A DNA stretch of 64,000 nucleotides from Sphingobium naphthae (GCF_020782235.1 NZ_JAJGNO010000003.1:1-64000), one strand, 5' to 3'. Shown: positions 1 through 9,550, counted from the first letter of the stretch. Numbers and translations are program-made. The notes: generated from the sequence alone by a model not told the origin.

Positions 1-75
1 GACACCCGAAACATAATCCGCAGACGGGTCACTTCTCGATGGAAAACCCGGGTCACTTCTCAGTGGAAATCAACA
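1..75 (+). mobile_element. End of an IS21-family insertion sequence
   Basis: Two near-identical copies of GGGTCACTTCTC-N-RTGGAAA start at 26 and 50, 24 bases apart, and the block ends with TCAACA at 75. Repeated terminal motifs and a CA-3' end are typical of IS21-family (istAB) elements; the transposase genes would lie left of the window. Directly after base 75 the sequence continues in frame as the conserved N-terminus of TraG, so this is the insertion junction. The ATG at 39 used by traG lies inside the first repeat copy. The family call rests on recognising the terminal motif. Confidence 0.7.
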
Positions 76-2105
76 CCAAGCTGCTCGTCGGGCAGATTTT
101 CGTCGTTTTCGCGATCGTCCTGCTGGGCATATGGGCGGCGACCCAATGGGCCGCTGCCATGCTGGGCTATCAGGCGCAGCTTGGTGCGCCATGGACGATT
201 GCGTTCGGCATCCCGGTCTACCGCCCATGGCAACTCTTCGGCTGGTGGTATCATTACGAGGCCTATGCGCCGGAGGTCTTCGACAAGGCCGGGGCGCTTG
301 CCGGGGTCAGCGGCTTCCTCGGCTGCGCGTCGGCTGTCGTCGGGTCGCTATGGCGTGCCCGTCAGAACCGCCCCGTCACCACCTATGGATCGTCGCGTTG
401 GGCTTCGCGGGGCGAAATCACAAAAGCGGGTCTCCTGCGCGATGCCGGCGTTTTTCTCGGACGCTTCGGTTCCGACTATCTGCGCCATGACGGTCCCGAG
501 CATGTCATGGCCTTCGCGCCGACGCGCTCGGGCAAGGGCGTCGGCCTCGTCGTCCCCTCGCTTCTGTCCTGGACCGGCAGCGTCGTCGTCCATGACATCA
601 AGGGCGAGAACTGGACCCTGACAGCCGGCTGGCGTTCGCGCTTCTCTCACTGCCTGCTGTTCAACCCGACCGATCCCCGTTCGGCGCGCTATAATCCGCT
701 GCTGGAGGTCCGCAAAGGCCCCGACGAAGTGCGCGACGTTCAGAATATCGCCGATATTCTCGTCGACCCGGAAGGCGCGCTGGAGCGGCGCTCGCACTGG
801 GAGAAAACCAGCCATTCGCTGCTGGTCGGCGCAATCCTGCACGTCCTCTATGCCGAGCAAGACAAGACGCTGGCGCGGGTCGCGACCTTCCTCTCCGATC
901 CCCAGCGCAGCTTCGCCGATACCCTTTGCCGCATGATGGCGACCAACCATCTTGGCACGCGGGAACGTCCCCAGGTCCACCCTGTTGTCGCCAGTGCTGC
1001 GCGCGAGGTGCTCAACAAGAGCGAGAATGAGCGTTCGGGCGTGCTCTCCACCGCAATGTCGTTCCTGGGTCTCTACCGCGATCCGACGGTGGCGCAAACC
1101 ACCTCCGCCTGCGACTGGCGTATCGCCGATCTTGTCGATGCCAAGGCGCCGGTATCGCTCTATCTCGTCATCCCGCCGTCGGATATTTCGCGGACCAAGC
1201 CGCTGGTGCGTCTGGTTCTCAACCAGATCGGTCGGCGGCTGACCGAGCGGCTGGAGGGCGATCCGCGCAAGAGCCGCAAGCATCACCTGTTGATGATGCT
1301 GGACGAATTTCCGGCGCTCGGCCGTCTCGAGTTTTTCGAGACCGCGCTGGCGTTCATGGCGGGCTATGGCATTCGCGCCTATCTCATCGCTCAAAGCCTC
1401 AACCAGATCGGCAAGGCCTATGGCGAGAACAACGCCATATTGGACAATTGCCATGTCCGGATCGCCTTCAGCTCGAACGACGAGCGGACGGCCAAGCGGA
1501 TCAGTGACGCCCTTGGCACCGCAACCGAATTGCGGGCCCAGCGCAACTATGCCGGCCACCGGCTCGCGCCCTGGCTCAGCCATGTCATGGTCTCGCGGCA
1601 GGAGACCGCCCGCCCGCTGCTGACGCCGGGCGAGGTCATGCAATTGCCGTCCGCCGAGGAACTGGTGATGGTCTCGGGGCTGGCGCCGATCCGCGCAAAG
1701 AAGCTGCGCTACTACGAGGATCGCAACTTCGCCTCGCGGATGATGCCTCCGCCGGTGCTGGGCGATGGTCCCTATGACGATCGGCCGGCGTCGCGCGCCG
1801 ACGACTGGGGTAGGGAAGCGCGCGATCCCCATGACGGCCTTGCCGCTCCATTCATCGACGATGCCGATGCCTGCGCGGAGGCTGAAGGCGGTCTTCAGCA
1901 AGAGCGTCATCCCAGCCTCGCTGAAGAACAGGCCCCGGCGCCGGCAGAACCCGGAAGCGATGTCATTCCAGGCGCGGAGGACGAGAGTGACGAGGTCGCC
2001 GACCGGCGCGCCATGGACCGGCTGCGCAACCTGAACCCGCTCCAGCGGGCCTATGGCATCAACGAAAGCAGGGATCGCGGCGACGATCTGCTGCCGAACT
2101 TGTGA
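39..2105 (+). CDS. traG: TraG/VirD4-family conjugal transfer coupling protein
   Basis: Couples the relaxosome to the type IV secretion channel and pumps the DNA strand with ATP at the inner membrane. Two hydrophobic segments lie in the first 110 residues (about 16-45 and 85-105). The Walker A motif PTRSGKG is near residues 161-167 and the Walker B LLMMLDEFPALG near 417-428, both standard for the family; length 688 aa is normal. The last ~120 residues are acidic and low in complexity. The first 12 residues are encoded by an IS21-family terminus, so the native start is lost and the ATG at 39 sits within the insertion sequence. First visible gene of the transfer operon. Confidence 0.93.
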   Translation: MENPGHFSVEINTKLLVGQIFVVFAIVLLGIWAATQWAAAMLGYQAQLGAPWTIAFGIPVYRPWQLFGWWYHYEAYAPEVFDKAGALAGVSGFLGCASAVVGSLWRARQNRPVTTYGSSRWASRGEITKAGLLRDAGVFLGRFGSDYLRHDGPEHVMAFAPTRSGKGVGLVVPSLLSWTGSVVVHDIKGENWTLTAGWRSRFSHCLLFNPTDPRSARYNPLLEVRKGPDEVRDVQNIADILVDPEGALERRSHWEKTSHSLLVGAILHVLYAEQDKTLARVATFLSDPQRSFADTLCRMMATNHLGTRERPQVHPVVASAAREVLNKSENERSGVLSTAMSFLGLYRDPTVAQTTSACDWRIADLVDAKAPVSLYLVIPPSDISRTKPLVRLVLNQIGRRLTERLEGDPRKSRKHHLLMMLDEFPALGRLEFFETALAFMAGYGIRAYLIAQSLNQIGKAYGENNAILDNCHVRIAFSSNDERTAKRISDALGTATELRAQRNYAGHRLAPWLSHVMVSRQETARPLLTPGEVMQLPSAEELVMVSGLAPIRAKKLRYYEDRNFASRMMPPPVLGDGPYDDRPASRADDWGREARDPHDGLAAPFIDDADACAEAEGGLQQERHPSLAEEQAPAPAEPGSDVIPGAEDESDEVADRRAMDRLRNLNPLQRAYGINESRDRGDDLLPNL

Positions 2106-2119
2106 CGGGGAGAATGGCC

Positions 2120-2521
2120 ATGAAGCCCCGCCATCATCTCTATCTCGACGAGGAATTAAGCGCTCGTCTCGATCTGCTGGCCTCCAGGCCAGGCACGTCG
2201 AAGTCCGCGATCATCTCCGACGCCTTGCGGGAATATCTCAATCGCCGCGCCACCCGCGAAGTCGATGATCTGCTCAAGCACAGGCTCGACCGGATCAGCA
2301 AGCAACTGGGCCGAATCGAGCGCGATGGATGCGTCCTGCTGGAAACCCTGTCGCTGTTCGTCCGCTATCAGCTGACCGTGACGGCGCCGCTGCCCGAGCC
2401 AGACAAGGCGGGCCAAGCGGTCGGGCGTGAGCGCTTCCGCCGCTTCGTCGATCAAGTGGGGCGACAGCTCGCGACGGGCCGGTCGATCGATACCCCGGCG
2501 AACGACGGTGAGCCGTCATGA
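2120..2521 (+). CDS. CopG-type ribbon-helix-helix protein of the transfer operon
   Basis: Small protein with an N-terminal ribbon-helix-helix pattern (HHLYLDEELSARLDLLA followed by SKSAIISDALREYL), as in CopG/Arc DNA-binding proteins, then a helical C-terminus. Such a gene is commonly found between traG and trbB in Tn4371-like elements and probably regulates the transfer genes; that role is inference. GTG 2102 and ATG 2114 are possible upstream starts; ATG 2120 is preferred because GGGGAG at 2107-2112 sits at proper distance. Its stop overlaps the start of trbB by four bases (ATGA). Confidence 0.8.
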   Translation: MKPRHHLYLDEELSARLDLLASRPGTSKSAIISDALREYLNRRATREVDDLLKHRLDRISKQLGRIERDGCVLLETLSLFVRYQLTVTAPLPEPDKAGQAVGRERFRRFVDQVGRQLATGRSIDTPANDGEPS

Positions 2522-3534
2522 GCGGCGCCCTCGAAGCCCAAGCGCGAGGCCGCCGCCGTGCGATGCTGCAAACCGCCATGGGACCGGCAATCGCCGCTGC
2601 GCTCGCCGATCCGCTCGTCGTCGAGATCATGGTCAACCCCGACGGCGTGTTGCGTCTCGACCGTCTTGGCGAAGGCCGCATCGAGACGGGGGCTCGGCTC
2701 GAACCCGCCGAGGCAGAACGCATTGTCCGCCTGGTTGCCAGCCATGTGCGTGCCGAGGTCCATGCCGATGCGCCGATCATCAGCGCCGAACTGCCGGTCT
2801 ATGGGGACGGTTCGGGCGGAGAGCGCTTCGAGGGGCTGCTGCCGCCTGTGGCATCGGCGCCGTGCTTTGCCATCCGCAAGCCGGCCGCCCGTATTTATCG
2901 CCTGATCGACTATGTGACAGATGGCATCATGCGCGCGGAAGTCGGGCTGGTGCTGGCCGATGCGGTCATCGAGCGCCGTAACATCCTTGTCGCCGGCGGC
3001 ACCTCGTCGGGCAAGACCACATTGGCGAACGCTCTGCTGGCCGAGATGGCGGGCCTCGACGAGCGAGTGATCCTGATCGAGGACACGCGCGAGTTGCAAT
3101 GCGCCGCGCGCGACACGGTGGCGCTGCGCACGAAGCGGGGGCTGGGCTCAGGCACGGGAGCGGGGATCGTGACGATGGCCGACCTCGTCCGCTCGACCCT
3201 GCGCTTGCGCCCCGACCGGATCATCGTGGGCGAAGTCCGGGGCGGCGAAGCCCTCGACATGCTCAAGGCATGGAACACCGGCCATCCCGGCGGCATCGCC
3301 ACAGTCCATGCCAACAGCGCGCGATCCGCCCTCCACCGCATCGAGCAGCTGGTGGCGGAAAGCGTCGTCACCGTGCCGCGCCGCCTGATTGCCGAGGCGA
3401 TCGACATGGTGGTGTTCATCTCCGGTCGGGGCACCGGCCGCAGGATCGAGACCGTCGCCGAGGTCGGCGGGCTCGATGCCGACGGCGACTATGCCGTCAC
3501 CGACCTCGCCATCCCCCACAGCATAGGAGATTGA
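2518..3534 (+). CDS. trbB: Conjugal transfer ATPase TrbB (VirB11-like)
   Basis: Hexameric secretion ATPase at the cytoplasmic face of the trb type IV secretion system, needed for pilus assembly. Walker A AGGTSSGKTTLANALL lies near residues 159-174, the Asp box LIEDTRELQ near 183-191, Walker B RPDRIIVGEVRGGEALDML near 231-249 and the His box GHPGGIATVHANS just after, all in the VirB11 order. Length 338 aa is usual. Four-base overlap with the upstream ribbon-helix-helix gene and 3-base gap to trbC indicate tight co-translation. Confidence 0.95.
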   Translation: MSGALEAQARGRRRAMLQTAMGPAIAAALADPLVVEIMVNPDGVLRLDRLGEGRIETGARLEPAEAERIVRLVASHVRAEVHADAPIISAELPVYGDGSGGERFEGLLPPVASAPCFAIRKPAARIYRLIDYVTDGIMRAEVGLVLADAVIERRNILVAGGTSSGKTTLANALLAEMAGLDERVILIEDTRELQCAARDTVALRTKRGLGSGTGAGIVTMADLVRSTLRLRPDRIIVGEVRGGEALDMLKAWNTGHPGGIATVHANSARSALHRIEQLVAESVVTVPRRLIAEAIDMVVFISGRGTGRRIETVAEVGGLDADGDYAVTDLAIPHSIGD

Positions 3535-3537
3535 TCC

Positions 3538-3879
3538 ATGCACATATCTTCTGCCTTTAGCCATCCCTTCGCCAAGGCGCAGCTTGCACGCATCCCGCTC
3601 ATTGCTGCCGCCCTGCTGCTTCCCGCCACGGCGATGGCGTCGGGTTCCGGCATGCCGTGGGAGGAACCGCTCCAGCAGATACTGGAGTCGGTGCAGGGGC
3701 CGGTGGCCAAGATCATCGCCGTCATGGTCATCATTTCGACGGGACTAGCGCTAGCCTTCGGAGAGAGCTCGGGCGGCCTTCGCAAGCTGATCCAGATCGT
3801 CTTTGGCCTCTCGATCGCCTTTGCCGCTTCCAGTTTCTTCCTCTCCTTCTTCAGCTTCGGCGGCGGAGCGCTGGTCTGA
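3538..3879 (+). CDS. trbC: Conjugal transfer prepilin TrbC (VirB2-like)
   Basis: Pilin precursor for the conjugative pilus. The 113-aa protein has a long N-terminal leader with a hydrophobic stretch ending in ATAMASGSGMPWEEPLQQIL, a plausible signal cleavage region, followed by two hydrophobic helices (about residues 58-75 and 85-108) separated by a short loop, the typical TrbC/VirB2 layout. Sits between trbB and trbD; its TGA overlaps the trbD ATG. Identity rests mainly on position and hydropathy because pilins diverge quickly. Confidence 0.9.
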   Translation: MHISSAFSHPFAKAQLARIPLIAAALLLPATAMASGSGMPWEEPLQQILESVQGPVAKIIAVMVIISTGLALAFGESSGGLRKLIQIVFGLSIAFAASSFFLSFFSFGGGALV

Positions 3880-4181
3880 TGGCGGGGCCTGGCGCCATCG
3901 CAAGTGGCGGGCCTATCGCCAACGGGCATATCGAGGGCTTCGAGGTGCCGCTGCATCGTTCGCTGACCGAGGCCATCCTGCTTGGCGGCGCGCCGCGCGG
4001 TATCGCGATCCTCAACGGCACGCTCGCAGCTGCGATGGGGCTGGGTCTCCAGCAATGGATCGCAGGCCTGCTGCTCTGGCTCGCCGGGCACAGCCTTGCC
4101 GTCTTCGCGGCCAAGCGCGATCCCGACTTCGCGCCCGTGCTCGCCCGACACCTCCGGCAGAAGGCCTATCTCTCATGCTGA
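3879..4181 (+). CDS. trbD: Conjugal transfer protein TrbD (VirB3-like)
   Basis: Small inner-membrane component of the trb secretion system. The 100-aa protein starts at the ATG overlapping the trbC stop (ATGGCGGGG); in residues 18-36 it carries EGFEVPLHRSLTEAILLGG, a pattern usual for TrbD, followed by hydrophobic segments around 40-75 and a charged C-terminus (AAKRDPDFAPVLARHLRQK). Overlaps trbE by seven bases. The upstream open frame to 3657 is only an extension over trbC and is not used. Confidence 0.9.
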   Translation: MAGPGAIASGGPIANGHIEGFEVPLHRSLTEAILLGGAPRGIAILNGTLAAAMGLGLQQWIAGLLLWLAGHSLAVFAAKRDPDFAPVLARHLRQKAYLSC

Positions 4182-6649
4182 ACCTCAAGGAATATCGCGG
4201 CACAGCCGACCGGCTGGCCGACCATCTGCCTTGGGCCGCGCTGATCGCGCCGGGCGTCGTGCTCAACAAGGATGGGAGCTTCCAGCGGACGCTTTATTTC
4301 CGCGGTCCCGACCTCGAAAGTGCGACCGACGCCGAACTGCTCTCGGTCTGCGCGCGGGCTAATAATGCGCTGCGCAGGCTGGGATCTGGTTGGGCTTTAT
4401 TCTTCGATGCCGAGCGGTCGCAAGCACTGGGCTATCCCGACAGCCCATTTCCCGATGCCGCCTCCTGGCTGGTCGACGAGGAACGGCGCGGCCATTTCGA
4501 TGGTCGCAAGGGGCAGCATTTCGAAAGCCGGACCCATCTCACGCTCTGCTATCTCCCGCCTGCCGATCAGGTCAGCCGCGCCGAACGCGCCTTACTGGAA
4601 CGCGACGTGCCCCAGCAGGACCGTGACTGGCGGACGGAACTGCATGCCTTCATCGCCGAGACCGATCGGGTGCAGGACCTGCTCTCCGGTTTCATGGCCG
4701 AAGTTCGTGCGCTTGATGATGCAGAGACGCTAACCTTCTTGCACGGCTGCATTTCGCCCCGGCGTCATCCCGTCGCGGTGCCCGGCACGCCAATGTATCT
4801 CGACGGGCTGCTGGTCGATACGCCGTTGTCCGGCGGCATCGAGCCGATGCTGGGCGACCGGCACCTGCGCACCGTCACCGTGCTGGGCTTCCCCAATGCG
4901 ACGCGCCCCGGCATTTTCGATGCGCTCAACCATCAGGATTTCGCCTATCGCTGGGCGACCCGGTTCATCGCGCTCGACAAGGGGGCGGCCACCAAGGCGC
5001 TGACGAAGATCCGCCGCCAGTGGTTCAACAAGCGCAAGTCCGTCGCGCAGCTGATGCGCGAGGTGATGATGAACGAGCCGGTTCCGCTGACCGACAGCGA
5101 TGCGGACAACAAGGTGGTCGATGCCGATCTCGCGCTTCAGGCGCTTGGCGGCGACCATGTCGCTTTCGGCTATCATACCGCTACCGTCATTGTCAGCGAT
5201 ACCGATCGGGGCCGGGCCGAGGAAAAGGTCCGCATCGTCGAGCGGGTCGTCAATGGCCTGGGCTTCACCTGCATCCGCGAAAGCGTCAACGCGGTGGAGG
5301 CCTGGCTTGGATCGCTGCCCGGCCATGTCTACGCCAATGTCCGGCAGCCGCTGGTCCATACGCTGAATCTGGCCCACCTGATGCCATTGTCATCGGTCTG
5401 GGCAGGCCCGGCAGCCAACGGGCATCTCGCCGGCCCGCCACTGCTCTATGCCGAAACCAGCGGCTCCACGCCGTTCCGCCTGTCCACCCATGTCGGCGAT
5501 GTCGGTCATATGCTGATCGTCGGCCCGACTGGCGCGGGCAAGTCGGTGCTGCTGGCGCTGCTCGCGCTCCAGTTCCGCCGTTATCCCCGCGCACAGGTCT
5601 ATGTCTTCGACAAGGGTCTGTCCGCTCGCGCGGCGGTGCTGGCGATGGGCGGCGAGCATCATGACTTGGGAACGGGGGATGCCCTGGCTTTCCAGCCCTT
5701 GCGAAATATCGACAATGATGCCGAACGCACATGGGCGGCCGAATGGGTCGCCGCGCTCCTGACCGCCGAGCGCATGGAGGTGACGCCCGAGATCAAGGAG
5801 GCGCTGTGGTCGGCACTGACCAACCTCGCCGGTGCTCCGCCCGAACAGCGCACGCTCACAGGTCTGTGCCTCCTTCTCCAGTCCAATGCGCTAAAGGCGG
5901 CGCTCATGCCCTACACTTTGGAAGGGCCGCTTGGTCGCCTGCTCGATGCGGCCGAGAATGCGCTGGCGCTGGGTGATGTTCAATGCTTCGAGACCGAGGC
6001 GCTCATGCATAGCGCAGGTGCGGTCGCTCCGGTGCTCACCTATCTTTTCCATCGGCTGGAGGAGCGGTTCGACGGCCGACCGACCTTGCTCGTGCTCGAC
6101 GAGGCCTGGGTCTTCCTCGACAATCCGCTCTTCGCCGCGCGTATCCGCGAATGGCTGAAGGTCCTGCGCAAGCGCAACGTCGGCGTGGTTTTCGCCACCC
6201 AGAGCCTGGCCGACATCGCCGATAGCAGCATCGCGCCCGCCATCATCGAAAGCTGCCCGCAGCGCATCTTCCTCGCCAACGACCGGGCCGTCGAGCCGCA
6301 GGGCCGCGCCGCCTATGAGCGCTTCGGCCTCAACGAACGGCAGGTCGAGCTGATCGCCCGCGCGACCCCCAAGCGGCATTATTATCTGCAATCGCGCGCC
6401 GGCAACCGCCTGTTCGAACTGGCTCTGGGGCCGGTCGCGCTGGCGCTTTGCGGGGCATCCGATCCCGACAGCCAGAAGCTGATCGACCGGCTGGTCGATG
6501 CGCATGGACCGGATGGCTTCACGCCTGCCTTCCTGCGCGCCCATGGCCTCGATTGGGCGGCCGATCTGCTTGCCGAATTCGAAACCGCACGCGGCGCAGA
6601 TGTCCTCGCGGCCGCCTCTCACCCCCAGCAAACGGAGCTTGATCTATGA
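4175..6649 (+). CDS. trbE: Conjugal transfer ATPase TrbE (VirB4-like)
   Basis: Large secretion ATPase that energises pilus biogenesis and substrate transfer. Start ATG 4175 gives MLNLKEYRGTADRLADHLPW, the characteristic TrbE N-terminus, and a product of 824 aa, the usual size. Walker A GPTGAGKSVLLALL is near residues 449-462 and Walker B LLVLDEAWVFLDN near 637-649, followed by the conserved FATQSLADIADS. The open frame extends upstream over trbD to 3803, but that part is out of register with known TrbE proteins. Overlaps trbD and trbJ by a few bases. Confidence 0.95.
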   Translation: MLNLKEYRGTADRLADHLPWAALIAPGVVLNKDGSFQRTLYFRGPDLESATDAELLSVCARANNALRRLGSGWALFFDAERSQALGYPDSPFPDAASWLVDEERRGHFDGRKGQHFESRTHLTLCYLPPADQVSRAERALLERDVPQQDRDWRTELHAFIAETDRVQDLLSGFMAEVRALDDAETLTFLHGCISPRRHPVAVPGTPMYLDGLLVDTPLSGGIEPMLGDRHLRTVTVLGFPNATRPGIFDALNHQDFAYRWATRFIALDKGAATKALTKIRRQWFNKRKSVAQLMREVMMNEPVPLTDSDADNKVVDADLALQALGGDHVAFGYHTATVIVSDTDRGRAEEKVRIVERVVNGLGFTCIRESVNAVEAWLGSLPGHVYANVRQPLVHTLNLAHLMPLSSVWAGPAANGHLAGPPLLYAETSGSTPFRLSTHVGDVGHMLIVGPTGAGKSVLLALLALQFRRYPRAQVYVFDKGLSARAAVLAMGGEHHDLGTGDALAFQPLRNIDNDAERTWAAEWVAALLTAERMEVTPEIKEALWSALTNLAGAPPEQRTLTGLCLLLQSNALKAALMPYTLEGPLGRLLDAAENALALGDVQCFETEALMHSAGAVAPVLTYLFHRLEERFDGRPTLLVLDEAWVFLDNPLFAARIREWLKVLRKRNVGVVFATQSLADIADSSIAPAIIESCPQRIFLANDRAVEPQGRAAYERFGLNERQVELIARATPKRHYYLQSRAGNRLFELALGPVALALCGASDPDSQKLIDRLVDAHGPDGFTPAFLRAHGLDWAADLLAEFETARGADVLAAASHPQQTELDL

Positions 6650-7368
6650 AATCGCGCCTTCTTACCGCCCTGATGGCGGCCACCGCCACGGTGACTGCCG
6701 CCGTCGTGCCGGTCACGCCGGCCGTGGCGATCCCGGTTTTTGACGTGTCGAACTACACGCAGAATGTCCTGACGGCCGCACGCACGCTGCAGCAGATCAA
6801 CAACCAGATCCAGGCGCTCCAGAATCAGGCGACGATGCTGACCAACATGGGCAAGCATCTTCAGCGACTCGACTTTTCGTCCCTGAGCGAGATCAGCCGT
6901 TCGATGCAGCGGATCGGCACGCTGATGAACCAGGCCGAAGGCATCGCCTTCGACCTCGCTTCCACCGACGAAGCTCTGCGCAGGCAATTTGCCGTTGCGT
7001 TCGATACGGCGCTCTCGACCAACGAGATTATCGCGCAGGCGCGCGCCCGCTATCAGGCATCGATGCAGGGCTACCGCCAGACCATGCGAGTGCAGTCGCA
7101 GGTGGTGGAAAACATTGAGGCCGACGCCACGTTGCTCACCGAACTGGTAAGCCAAAGCCAGTCGGCTAGCGGCAGCCTCCAGGTCGGGCAGGCCACCAAT
7201 CAGCTGATCGCCCTCTCGACCCGCCAACAGCTCCAGATCCAGCAGATGATGGCGGCGCAGTACCGCGCCGATGCGCTCGAGCGTGCCCGCGAACAGCAGG
7301 CGATGGAAGCCGCGCGCGCGCAAAGCCGCCGGTTCCTCGGCGTCTCCACCATCTATACCCGCCGCTAG
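6646..7368 (+). CDS. trbJ: Conjugal transfer protein TrbJ (VirB5-like)
   Basis: Periplasmic/pilus-tip protein of the mating apparatus. The 240-aa product has a signal peptide (hydrophobic stretch to about residue 27, VTPAVAIPVFD), then NYTQNVLTAARTLQQINNQIQ and further Gln/Ala-rich heptads predicting coiled coils, as usual for TrbJ. ATGA overlap with trbE. No trbK entry-exclusion gene follows it; trbL comes next after 11 bases, as in Tn4371-type modules. Confidence 0.92.
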   Translation: MKSRLLTALMAATATVTAAVVPVTPAVAIPVFDVSNYTQNVLTAARTLQQINNQIQALQNQATMLTNMGKHLQRLDFSSLSEISRSMQRIGTLMNQAEGIAFDLASTDEALRRQFAVAFDTALSTNEIIAQARARYQASMQGYRQTMRVQSQVVENIEADATLLTELVSQSQSASGSLQVGQATNQLIALSTRQQLQIQQMMAAQYRADALERAREQQAMEAARAQSRRFLGVSTIYTRR

Positions 7369-7379
7369 GAGCGCAGGGG

Positions 7380-8714
7380 ATGGACCCCGACATCGGCGAG
7401 CTCGACCTTAATATTGTCGACGCCTTTCTCGATACCTTCCTCATCTATATCGACAGCGGCTTCGGCCTCCTGTCGGGCGATGTCGCTTTCCTGACCACGG
7501 TGCTGATCGGCATCGATGTTACGCTCGCCGCGCTCTGGTGGGTGATGGATAATGATCAGGACGTGCTCGGGCGACTGGTCAAGAAAGTTCTCTATGTCGG
7601 GGCCTTCGCCTACATCCTCGGCAATTTCTCGCGGCTTGCCGACATCGTCTATCGCAGCTTTTCTGGCATCGGCATCACGGCGGGCGGCGGAGGCGTCTCT
7701 GCCGACGATCTCCTACACCCCGGCAAGATCGCAGGCGCCGGGTTTACGGCTGCCTATCCGTTCATCGCCAAGGTTAGCGACCTGATGGGCTTTCCCGAAT
7801 TCTTCGGTAATTTTCTCGCCATAGCGGTGCTGCTGATCTGCTGGCTGCTGGTGGTGCTGGCCTTTTTCATCCTCGCCATCCAGCTCTTCGTCACCATCGT
7901 CGAGTTCAAGCTGACGGCTCTTGCGGGCTTCGTGCTCGTACCCTTTGCTCTGTGGAACAAGACCAGCTTCCTCGCCGAACGGGTGCTGGGCAATGTCGTC
8001 TCCTCGGGCATCAAGGTGATGGTGCTTGCCGTCATTATCGGCATCGGCACTCATTGTTTCGACCAGATGACCAGCCTCGTTGGCGATGATCCCGGTATCT
8101 CCGAGGCGCTCACCCTGCTGATGGGCGCGCTGACGCTGTTCGGTCTTGGCATCTTTGGTCCAGCCATCGCGTCCGGTCTCGTATCCGGCGCGCCGCAGCT
8201 TGGTGCAGGGGCCGCCATCGGCACGTCGGCCGGCGCGGCGATCATGAGCGGGGGCGCTGCTTTGCTCGGCGCACGTGGCGCGATGATGGCCGGGCGCGGC
8301 GGCATGGACGCGATCCGTGCCGGGACGGCAATGGGTTCGGCGGCCTCGACCGCCTACAAACTGGGGCAGGAAACCTCTGGCAGTACCAGCGTCGGTGCAG
8401 GCCTCGGCGGCATCGCGACCGCAGCGGGCGGTGCGGCATCGCAGGCGGCGAAGGCGGGTGCCTCACGTATCGCCGCCCCCGTGCAGGCCAGCGCCGCCGC
8501 AGGTCAGCAGGCCGCCTGGAATGCCGGGCGGACATCGCCAGCACCTGCCGCGCCCTCCGCTAACACCGCACCATCCGATCCGGCACCGGCCTGGGCGCAG
8601 AGCCTGCGGTCCCAGCAGACCGCACGGCACCACCAACACATGGCGATGCAAGCCGTGAAGGACGGCGATCGTCCCGGCGGCTCCGCCCATCCCGACCTCA
8701 GCGAAAAGGAGTGA
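7380..8714 (+). CDS. trbL: Conjugal transfer protein TrbL (VirB6-like)
   Basis: Polytopic inner-membrane channel component. Residues about 1-290 contain at least five hydrophobic segments including LLICWLLVVLAFFILAIQLF and the conserved EFKLTALAGFVLVPFALWNK; the C-terminal ~150 residues are Ala/Gly/Ser/Pro-rich and low in complexity, as is usual for TrbL. GGAG-type ribosome site (GCAGGGG) precedes ATG 7380. 444 aa is a normal size. Confidence 0.93.
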   Translation: MDPDIGELDLNIVDAFLDTFLIYIDSGFGLLSGDVAFLTTVLIGIDVTLAALWWVMDNDQDVLGRLVKKVLYVGAFAYILGNFSRLADIVYRSFSGIGITAGGGGVSADDLLHPGKIAGAGFTAAYPFIAKVSDLMGFPEFFGNFLAIAVLLICWLLVVLAFFILAIQLFVTIVEFKLTALAGFVLVPFALWNKTSFLAERVLGNVVSSGIKVMVLAVIIGIGTHCFDQMTSLVGDDPGISEALTLLMGALTLFGLGIFGPAIASGLVSGAPQLGAGAAIGTSAGAAIMSGGAALLGARGAMMAGRGGMDAIRAGTAMGSAASTAYKLGQETSGSTSVGAGLGGIATAAGGAASQAAKAGASRIAAPVQASAAAGQQAAWNAGRTSPAPAAPSANTAPSDPAPAWAQSLRSQQTARHHQHMAMQAVKDGDRPGGSAHPDLSEKE

Positions 8715-8719
8715 AAGCC

Positions 8720-9550
8720 ATGATCTTCAAGCGATCCATCCAGCGTTATGGGCAGACGCCCGCGCTGGAAACCCCGTGGCAGCGCGCCGGGCAGCTATGG
8801 GATGAACGTATAGGTTCGGCCCGTGTGCAGGCGCGAAACTGGCGTTTGGTTGCCTTCTCCAGCTTGGGCCTCACCGGTATCCTGATCGCCTCCAACGTCT
8901 GGCAGTCGATGCAGAGCCGGGTCGCGCCCTATGTCGTGGAGGTGGATCGACTCGGCGAAGCGCGCAGCGTTGCTCCGGCGGTGCAGAATTACCGGCCGAC
9001 CGATGGTCAGATCGCATGGCATCTGGGCCGGTTCATATCCAATGTCCGCTCGGTTTCGATCGATCCGGTGCTGGTGAAACGCAACTGGCTCGATGCCTAT
9101 GATTTCGCCACCGACCGGGCGGCCATATTCCTCAATGATTATGCCCGGTCCAACGACCCCTTCGACGGGATCGGCCAGCGCAGTGTGTCGGTGCAGGTGA
9201 CGAGCGTGGTCCGGGCATCGGACAGCAGTTTTCAGGTCAAGTGGACGGAGAGCATTTTCGAGCGTGGCAGCCTCGCGAAGACCGAGCGCTGGACCGCCAT
9301 GCTGACCGTCATCATGCAGCCGCCCAAGACCGCCGATGCGCTGCGCAAGAACCCGCTGGGTCTTTTCGTCAACGCCATCGACTGGGCGCGGGAACTGGAC
9401 GGTCAGCCTTCGGCGCAGGCGCGGCGGTCCGATCGCGCTCTGACACCGGCTGAAGCCTCTGCTCTCTCGGGGGACGCTCAGACCGCAGCCATGGCAGAGC
9501 CTCTACCCAGGCTTGCTGCCACCACCGCTGAGAAGGGAGATCGTCCATGA
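8720..9550 (+). CDS. trbF: Conjugal transfer protein TrbF (VirB8-like)
   Basis: Bitopic inner-membrane scaffold protein. After a short cytoplasmic N-terminus with the family signature NPxxxxxxAWDER-like region (ETPWQRAGQLWDERIGSARVQ), one transmembrane helix lies at about residues 38-58, followed by a periplasmic NTF2-like domain. A GTG at 8711 opens the same frame, but the AAAAGGAG at 8704-8711 is spaced correctly for ATG 8720, giving 276 aa. Next gene trbG overlaps by four bases. Confidence 0.93.
   Translation: MIFKRSIQRYGQTPALETPWQRAGQLWDERIGSARVQARNWRLVAFSSLGLTGILIASNVWQSMQSRVAPYVVEVDRLGEARSVAPAVQNYRPTDGQIAWHLGRFISNVRSVSIDPVLVKRNWLDAYDFATDRAAIFLNDYARSNDPFDGIGQRSVSVQVTSVVRASDSSFQVKWTESIFERGSLAKTERWTAMLTVIMQPPKTADALRKNPLGLFVNAIDWARELDGQPSAQARRSDRALTPAEASALSGDAQTAAMAEPLPRLAATTAEKGDRP

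Noticed and set aside
348..1910. 520-codon reverse open frame
   Set aside because: Antisense to traG, which carries both Walker motifs.
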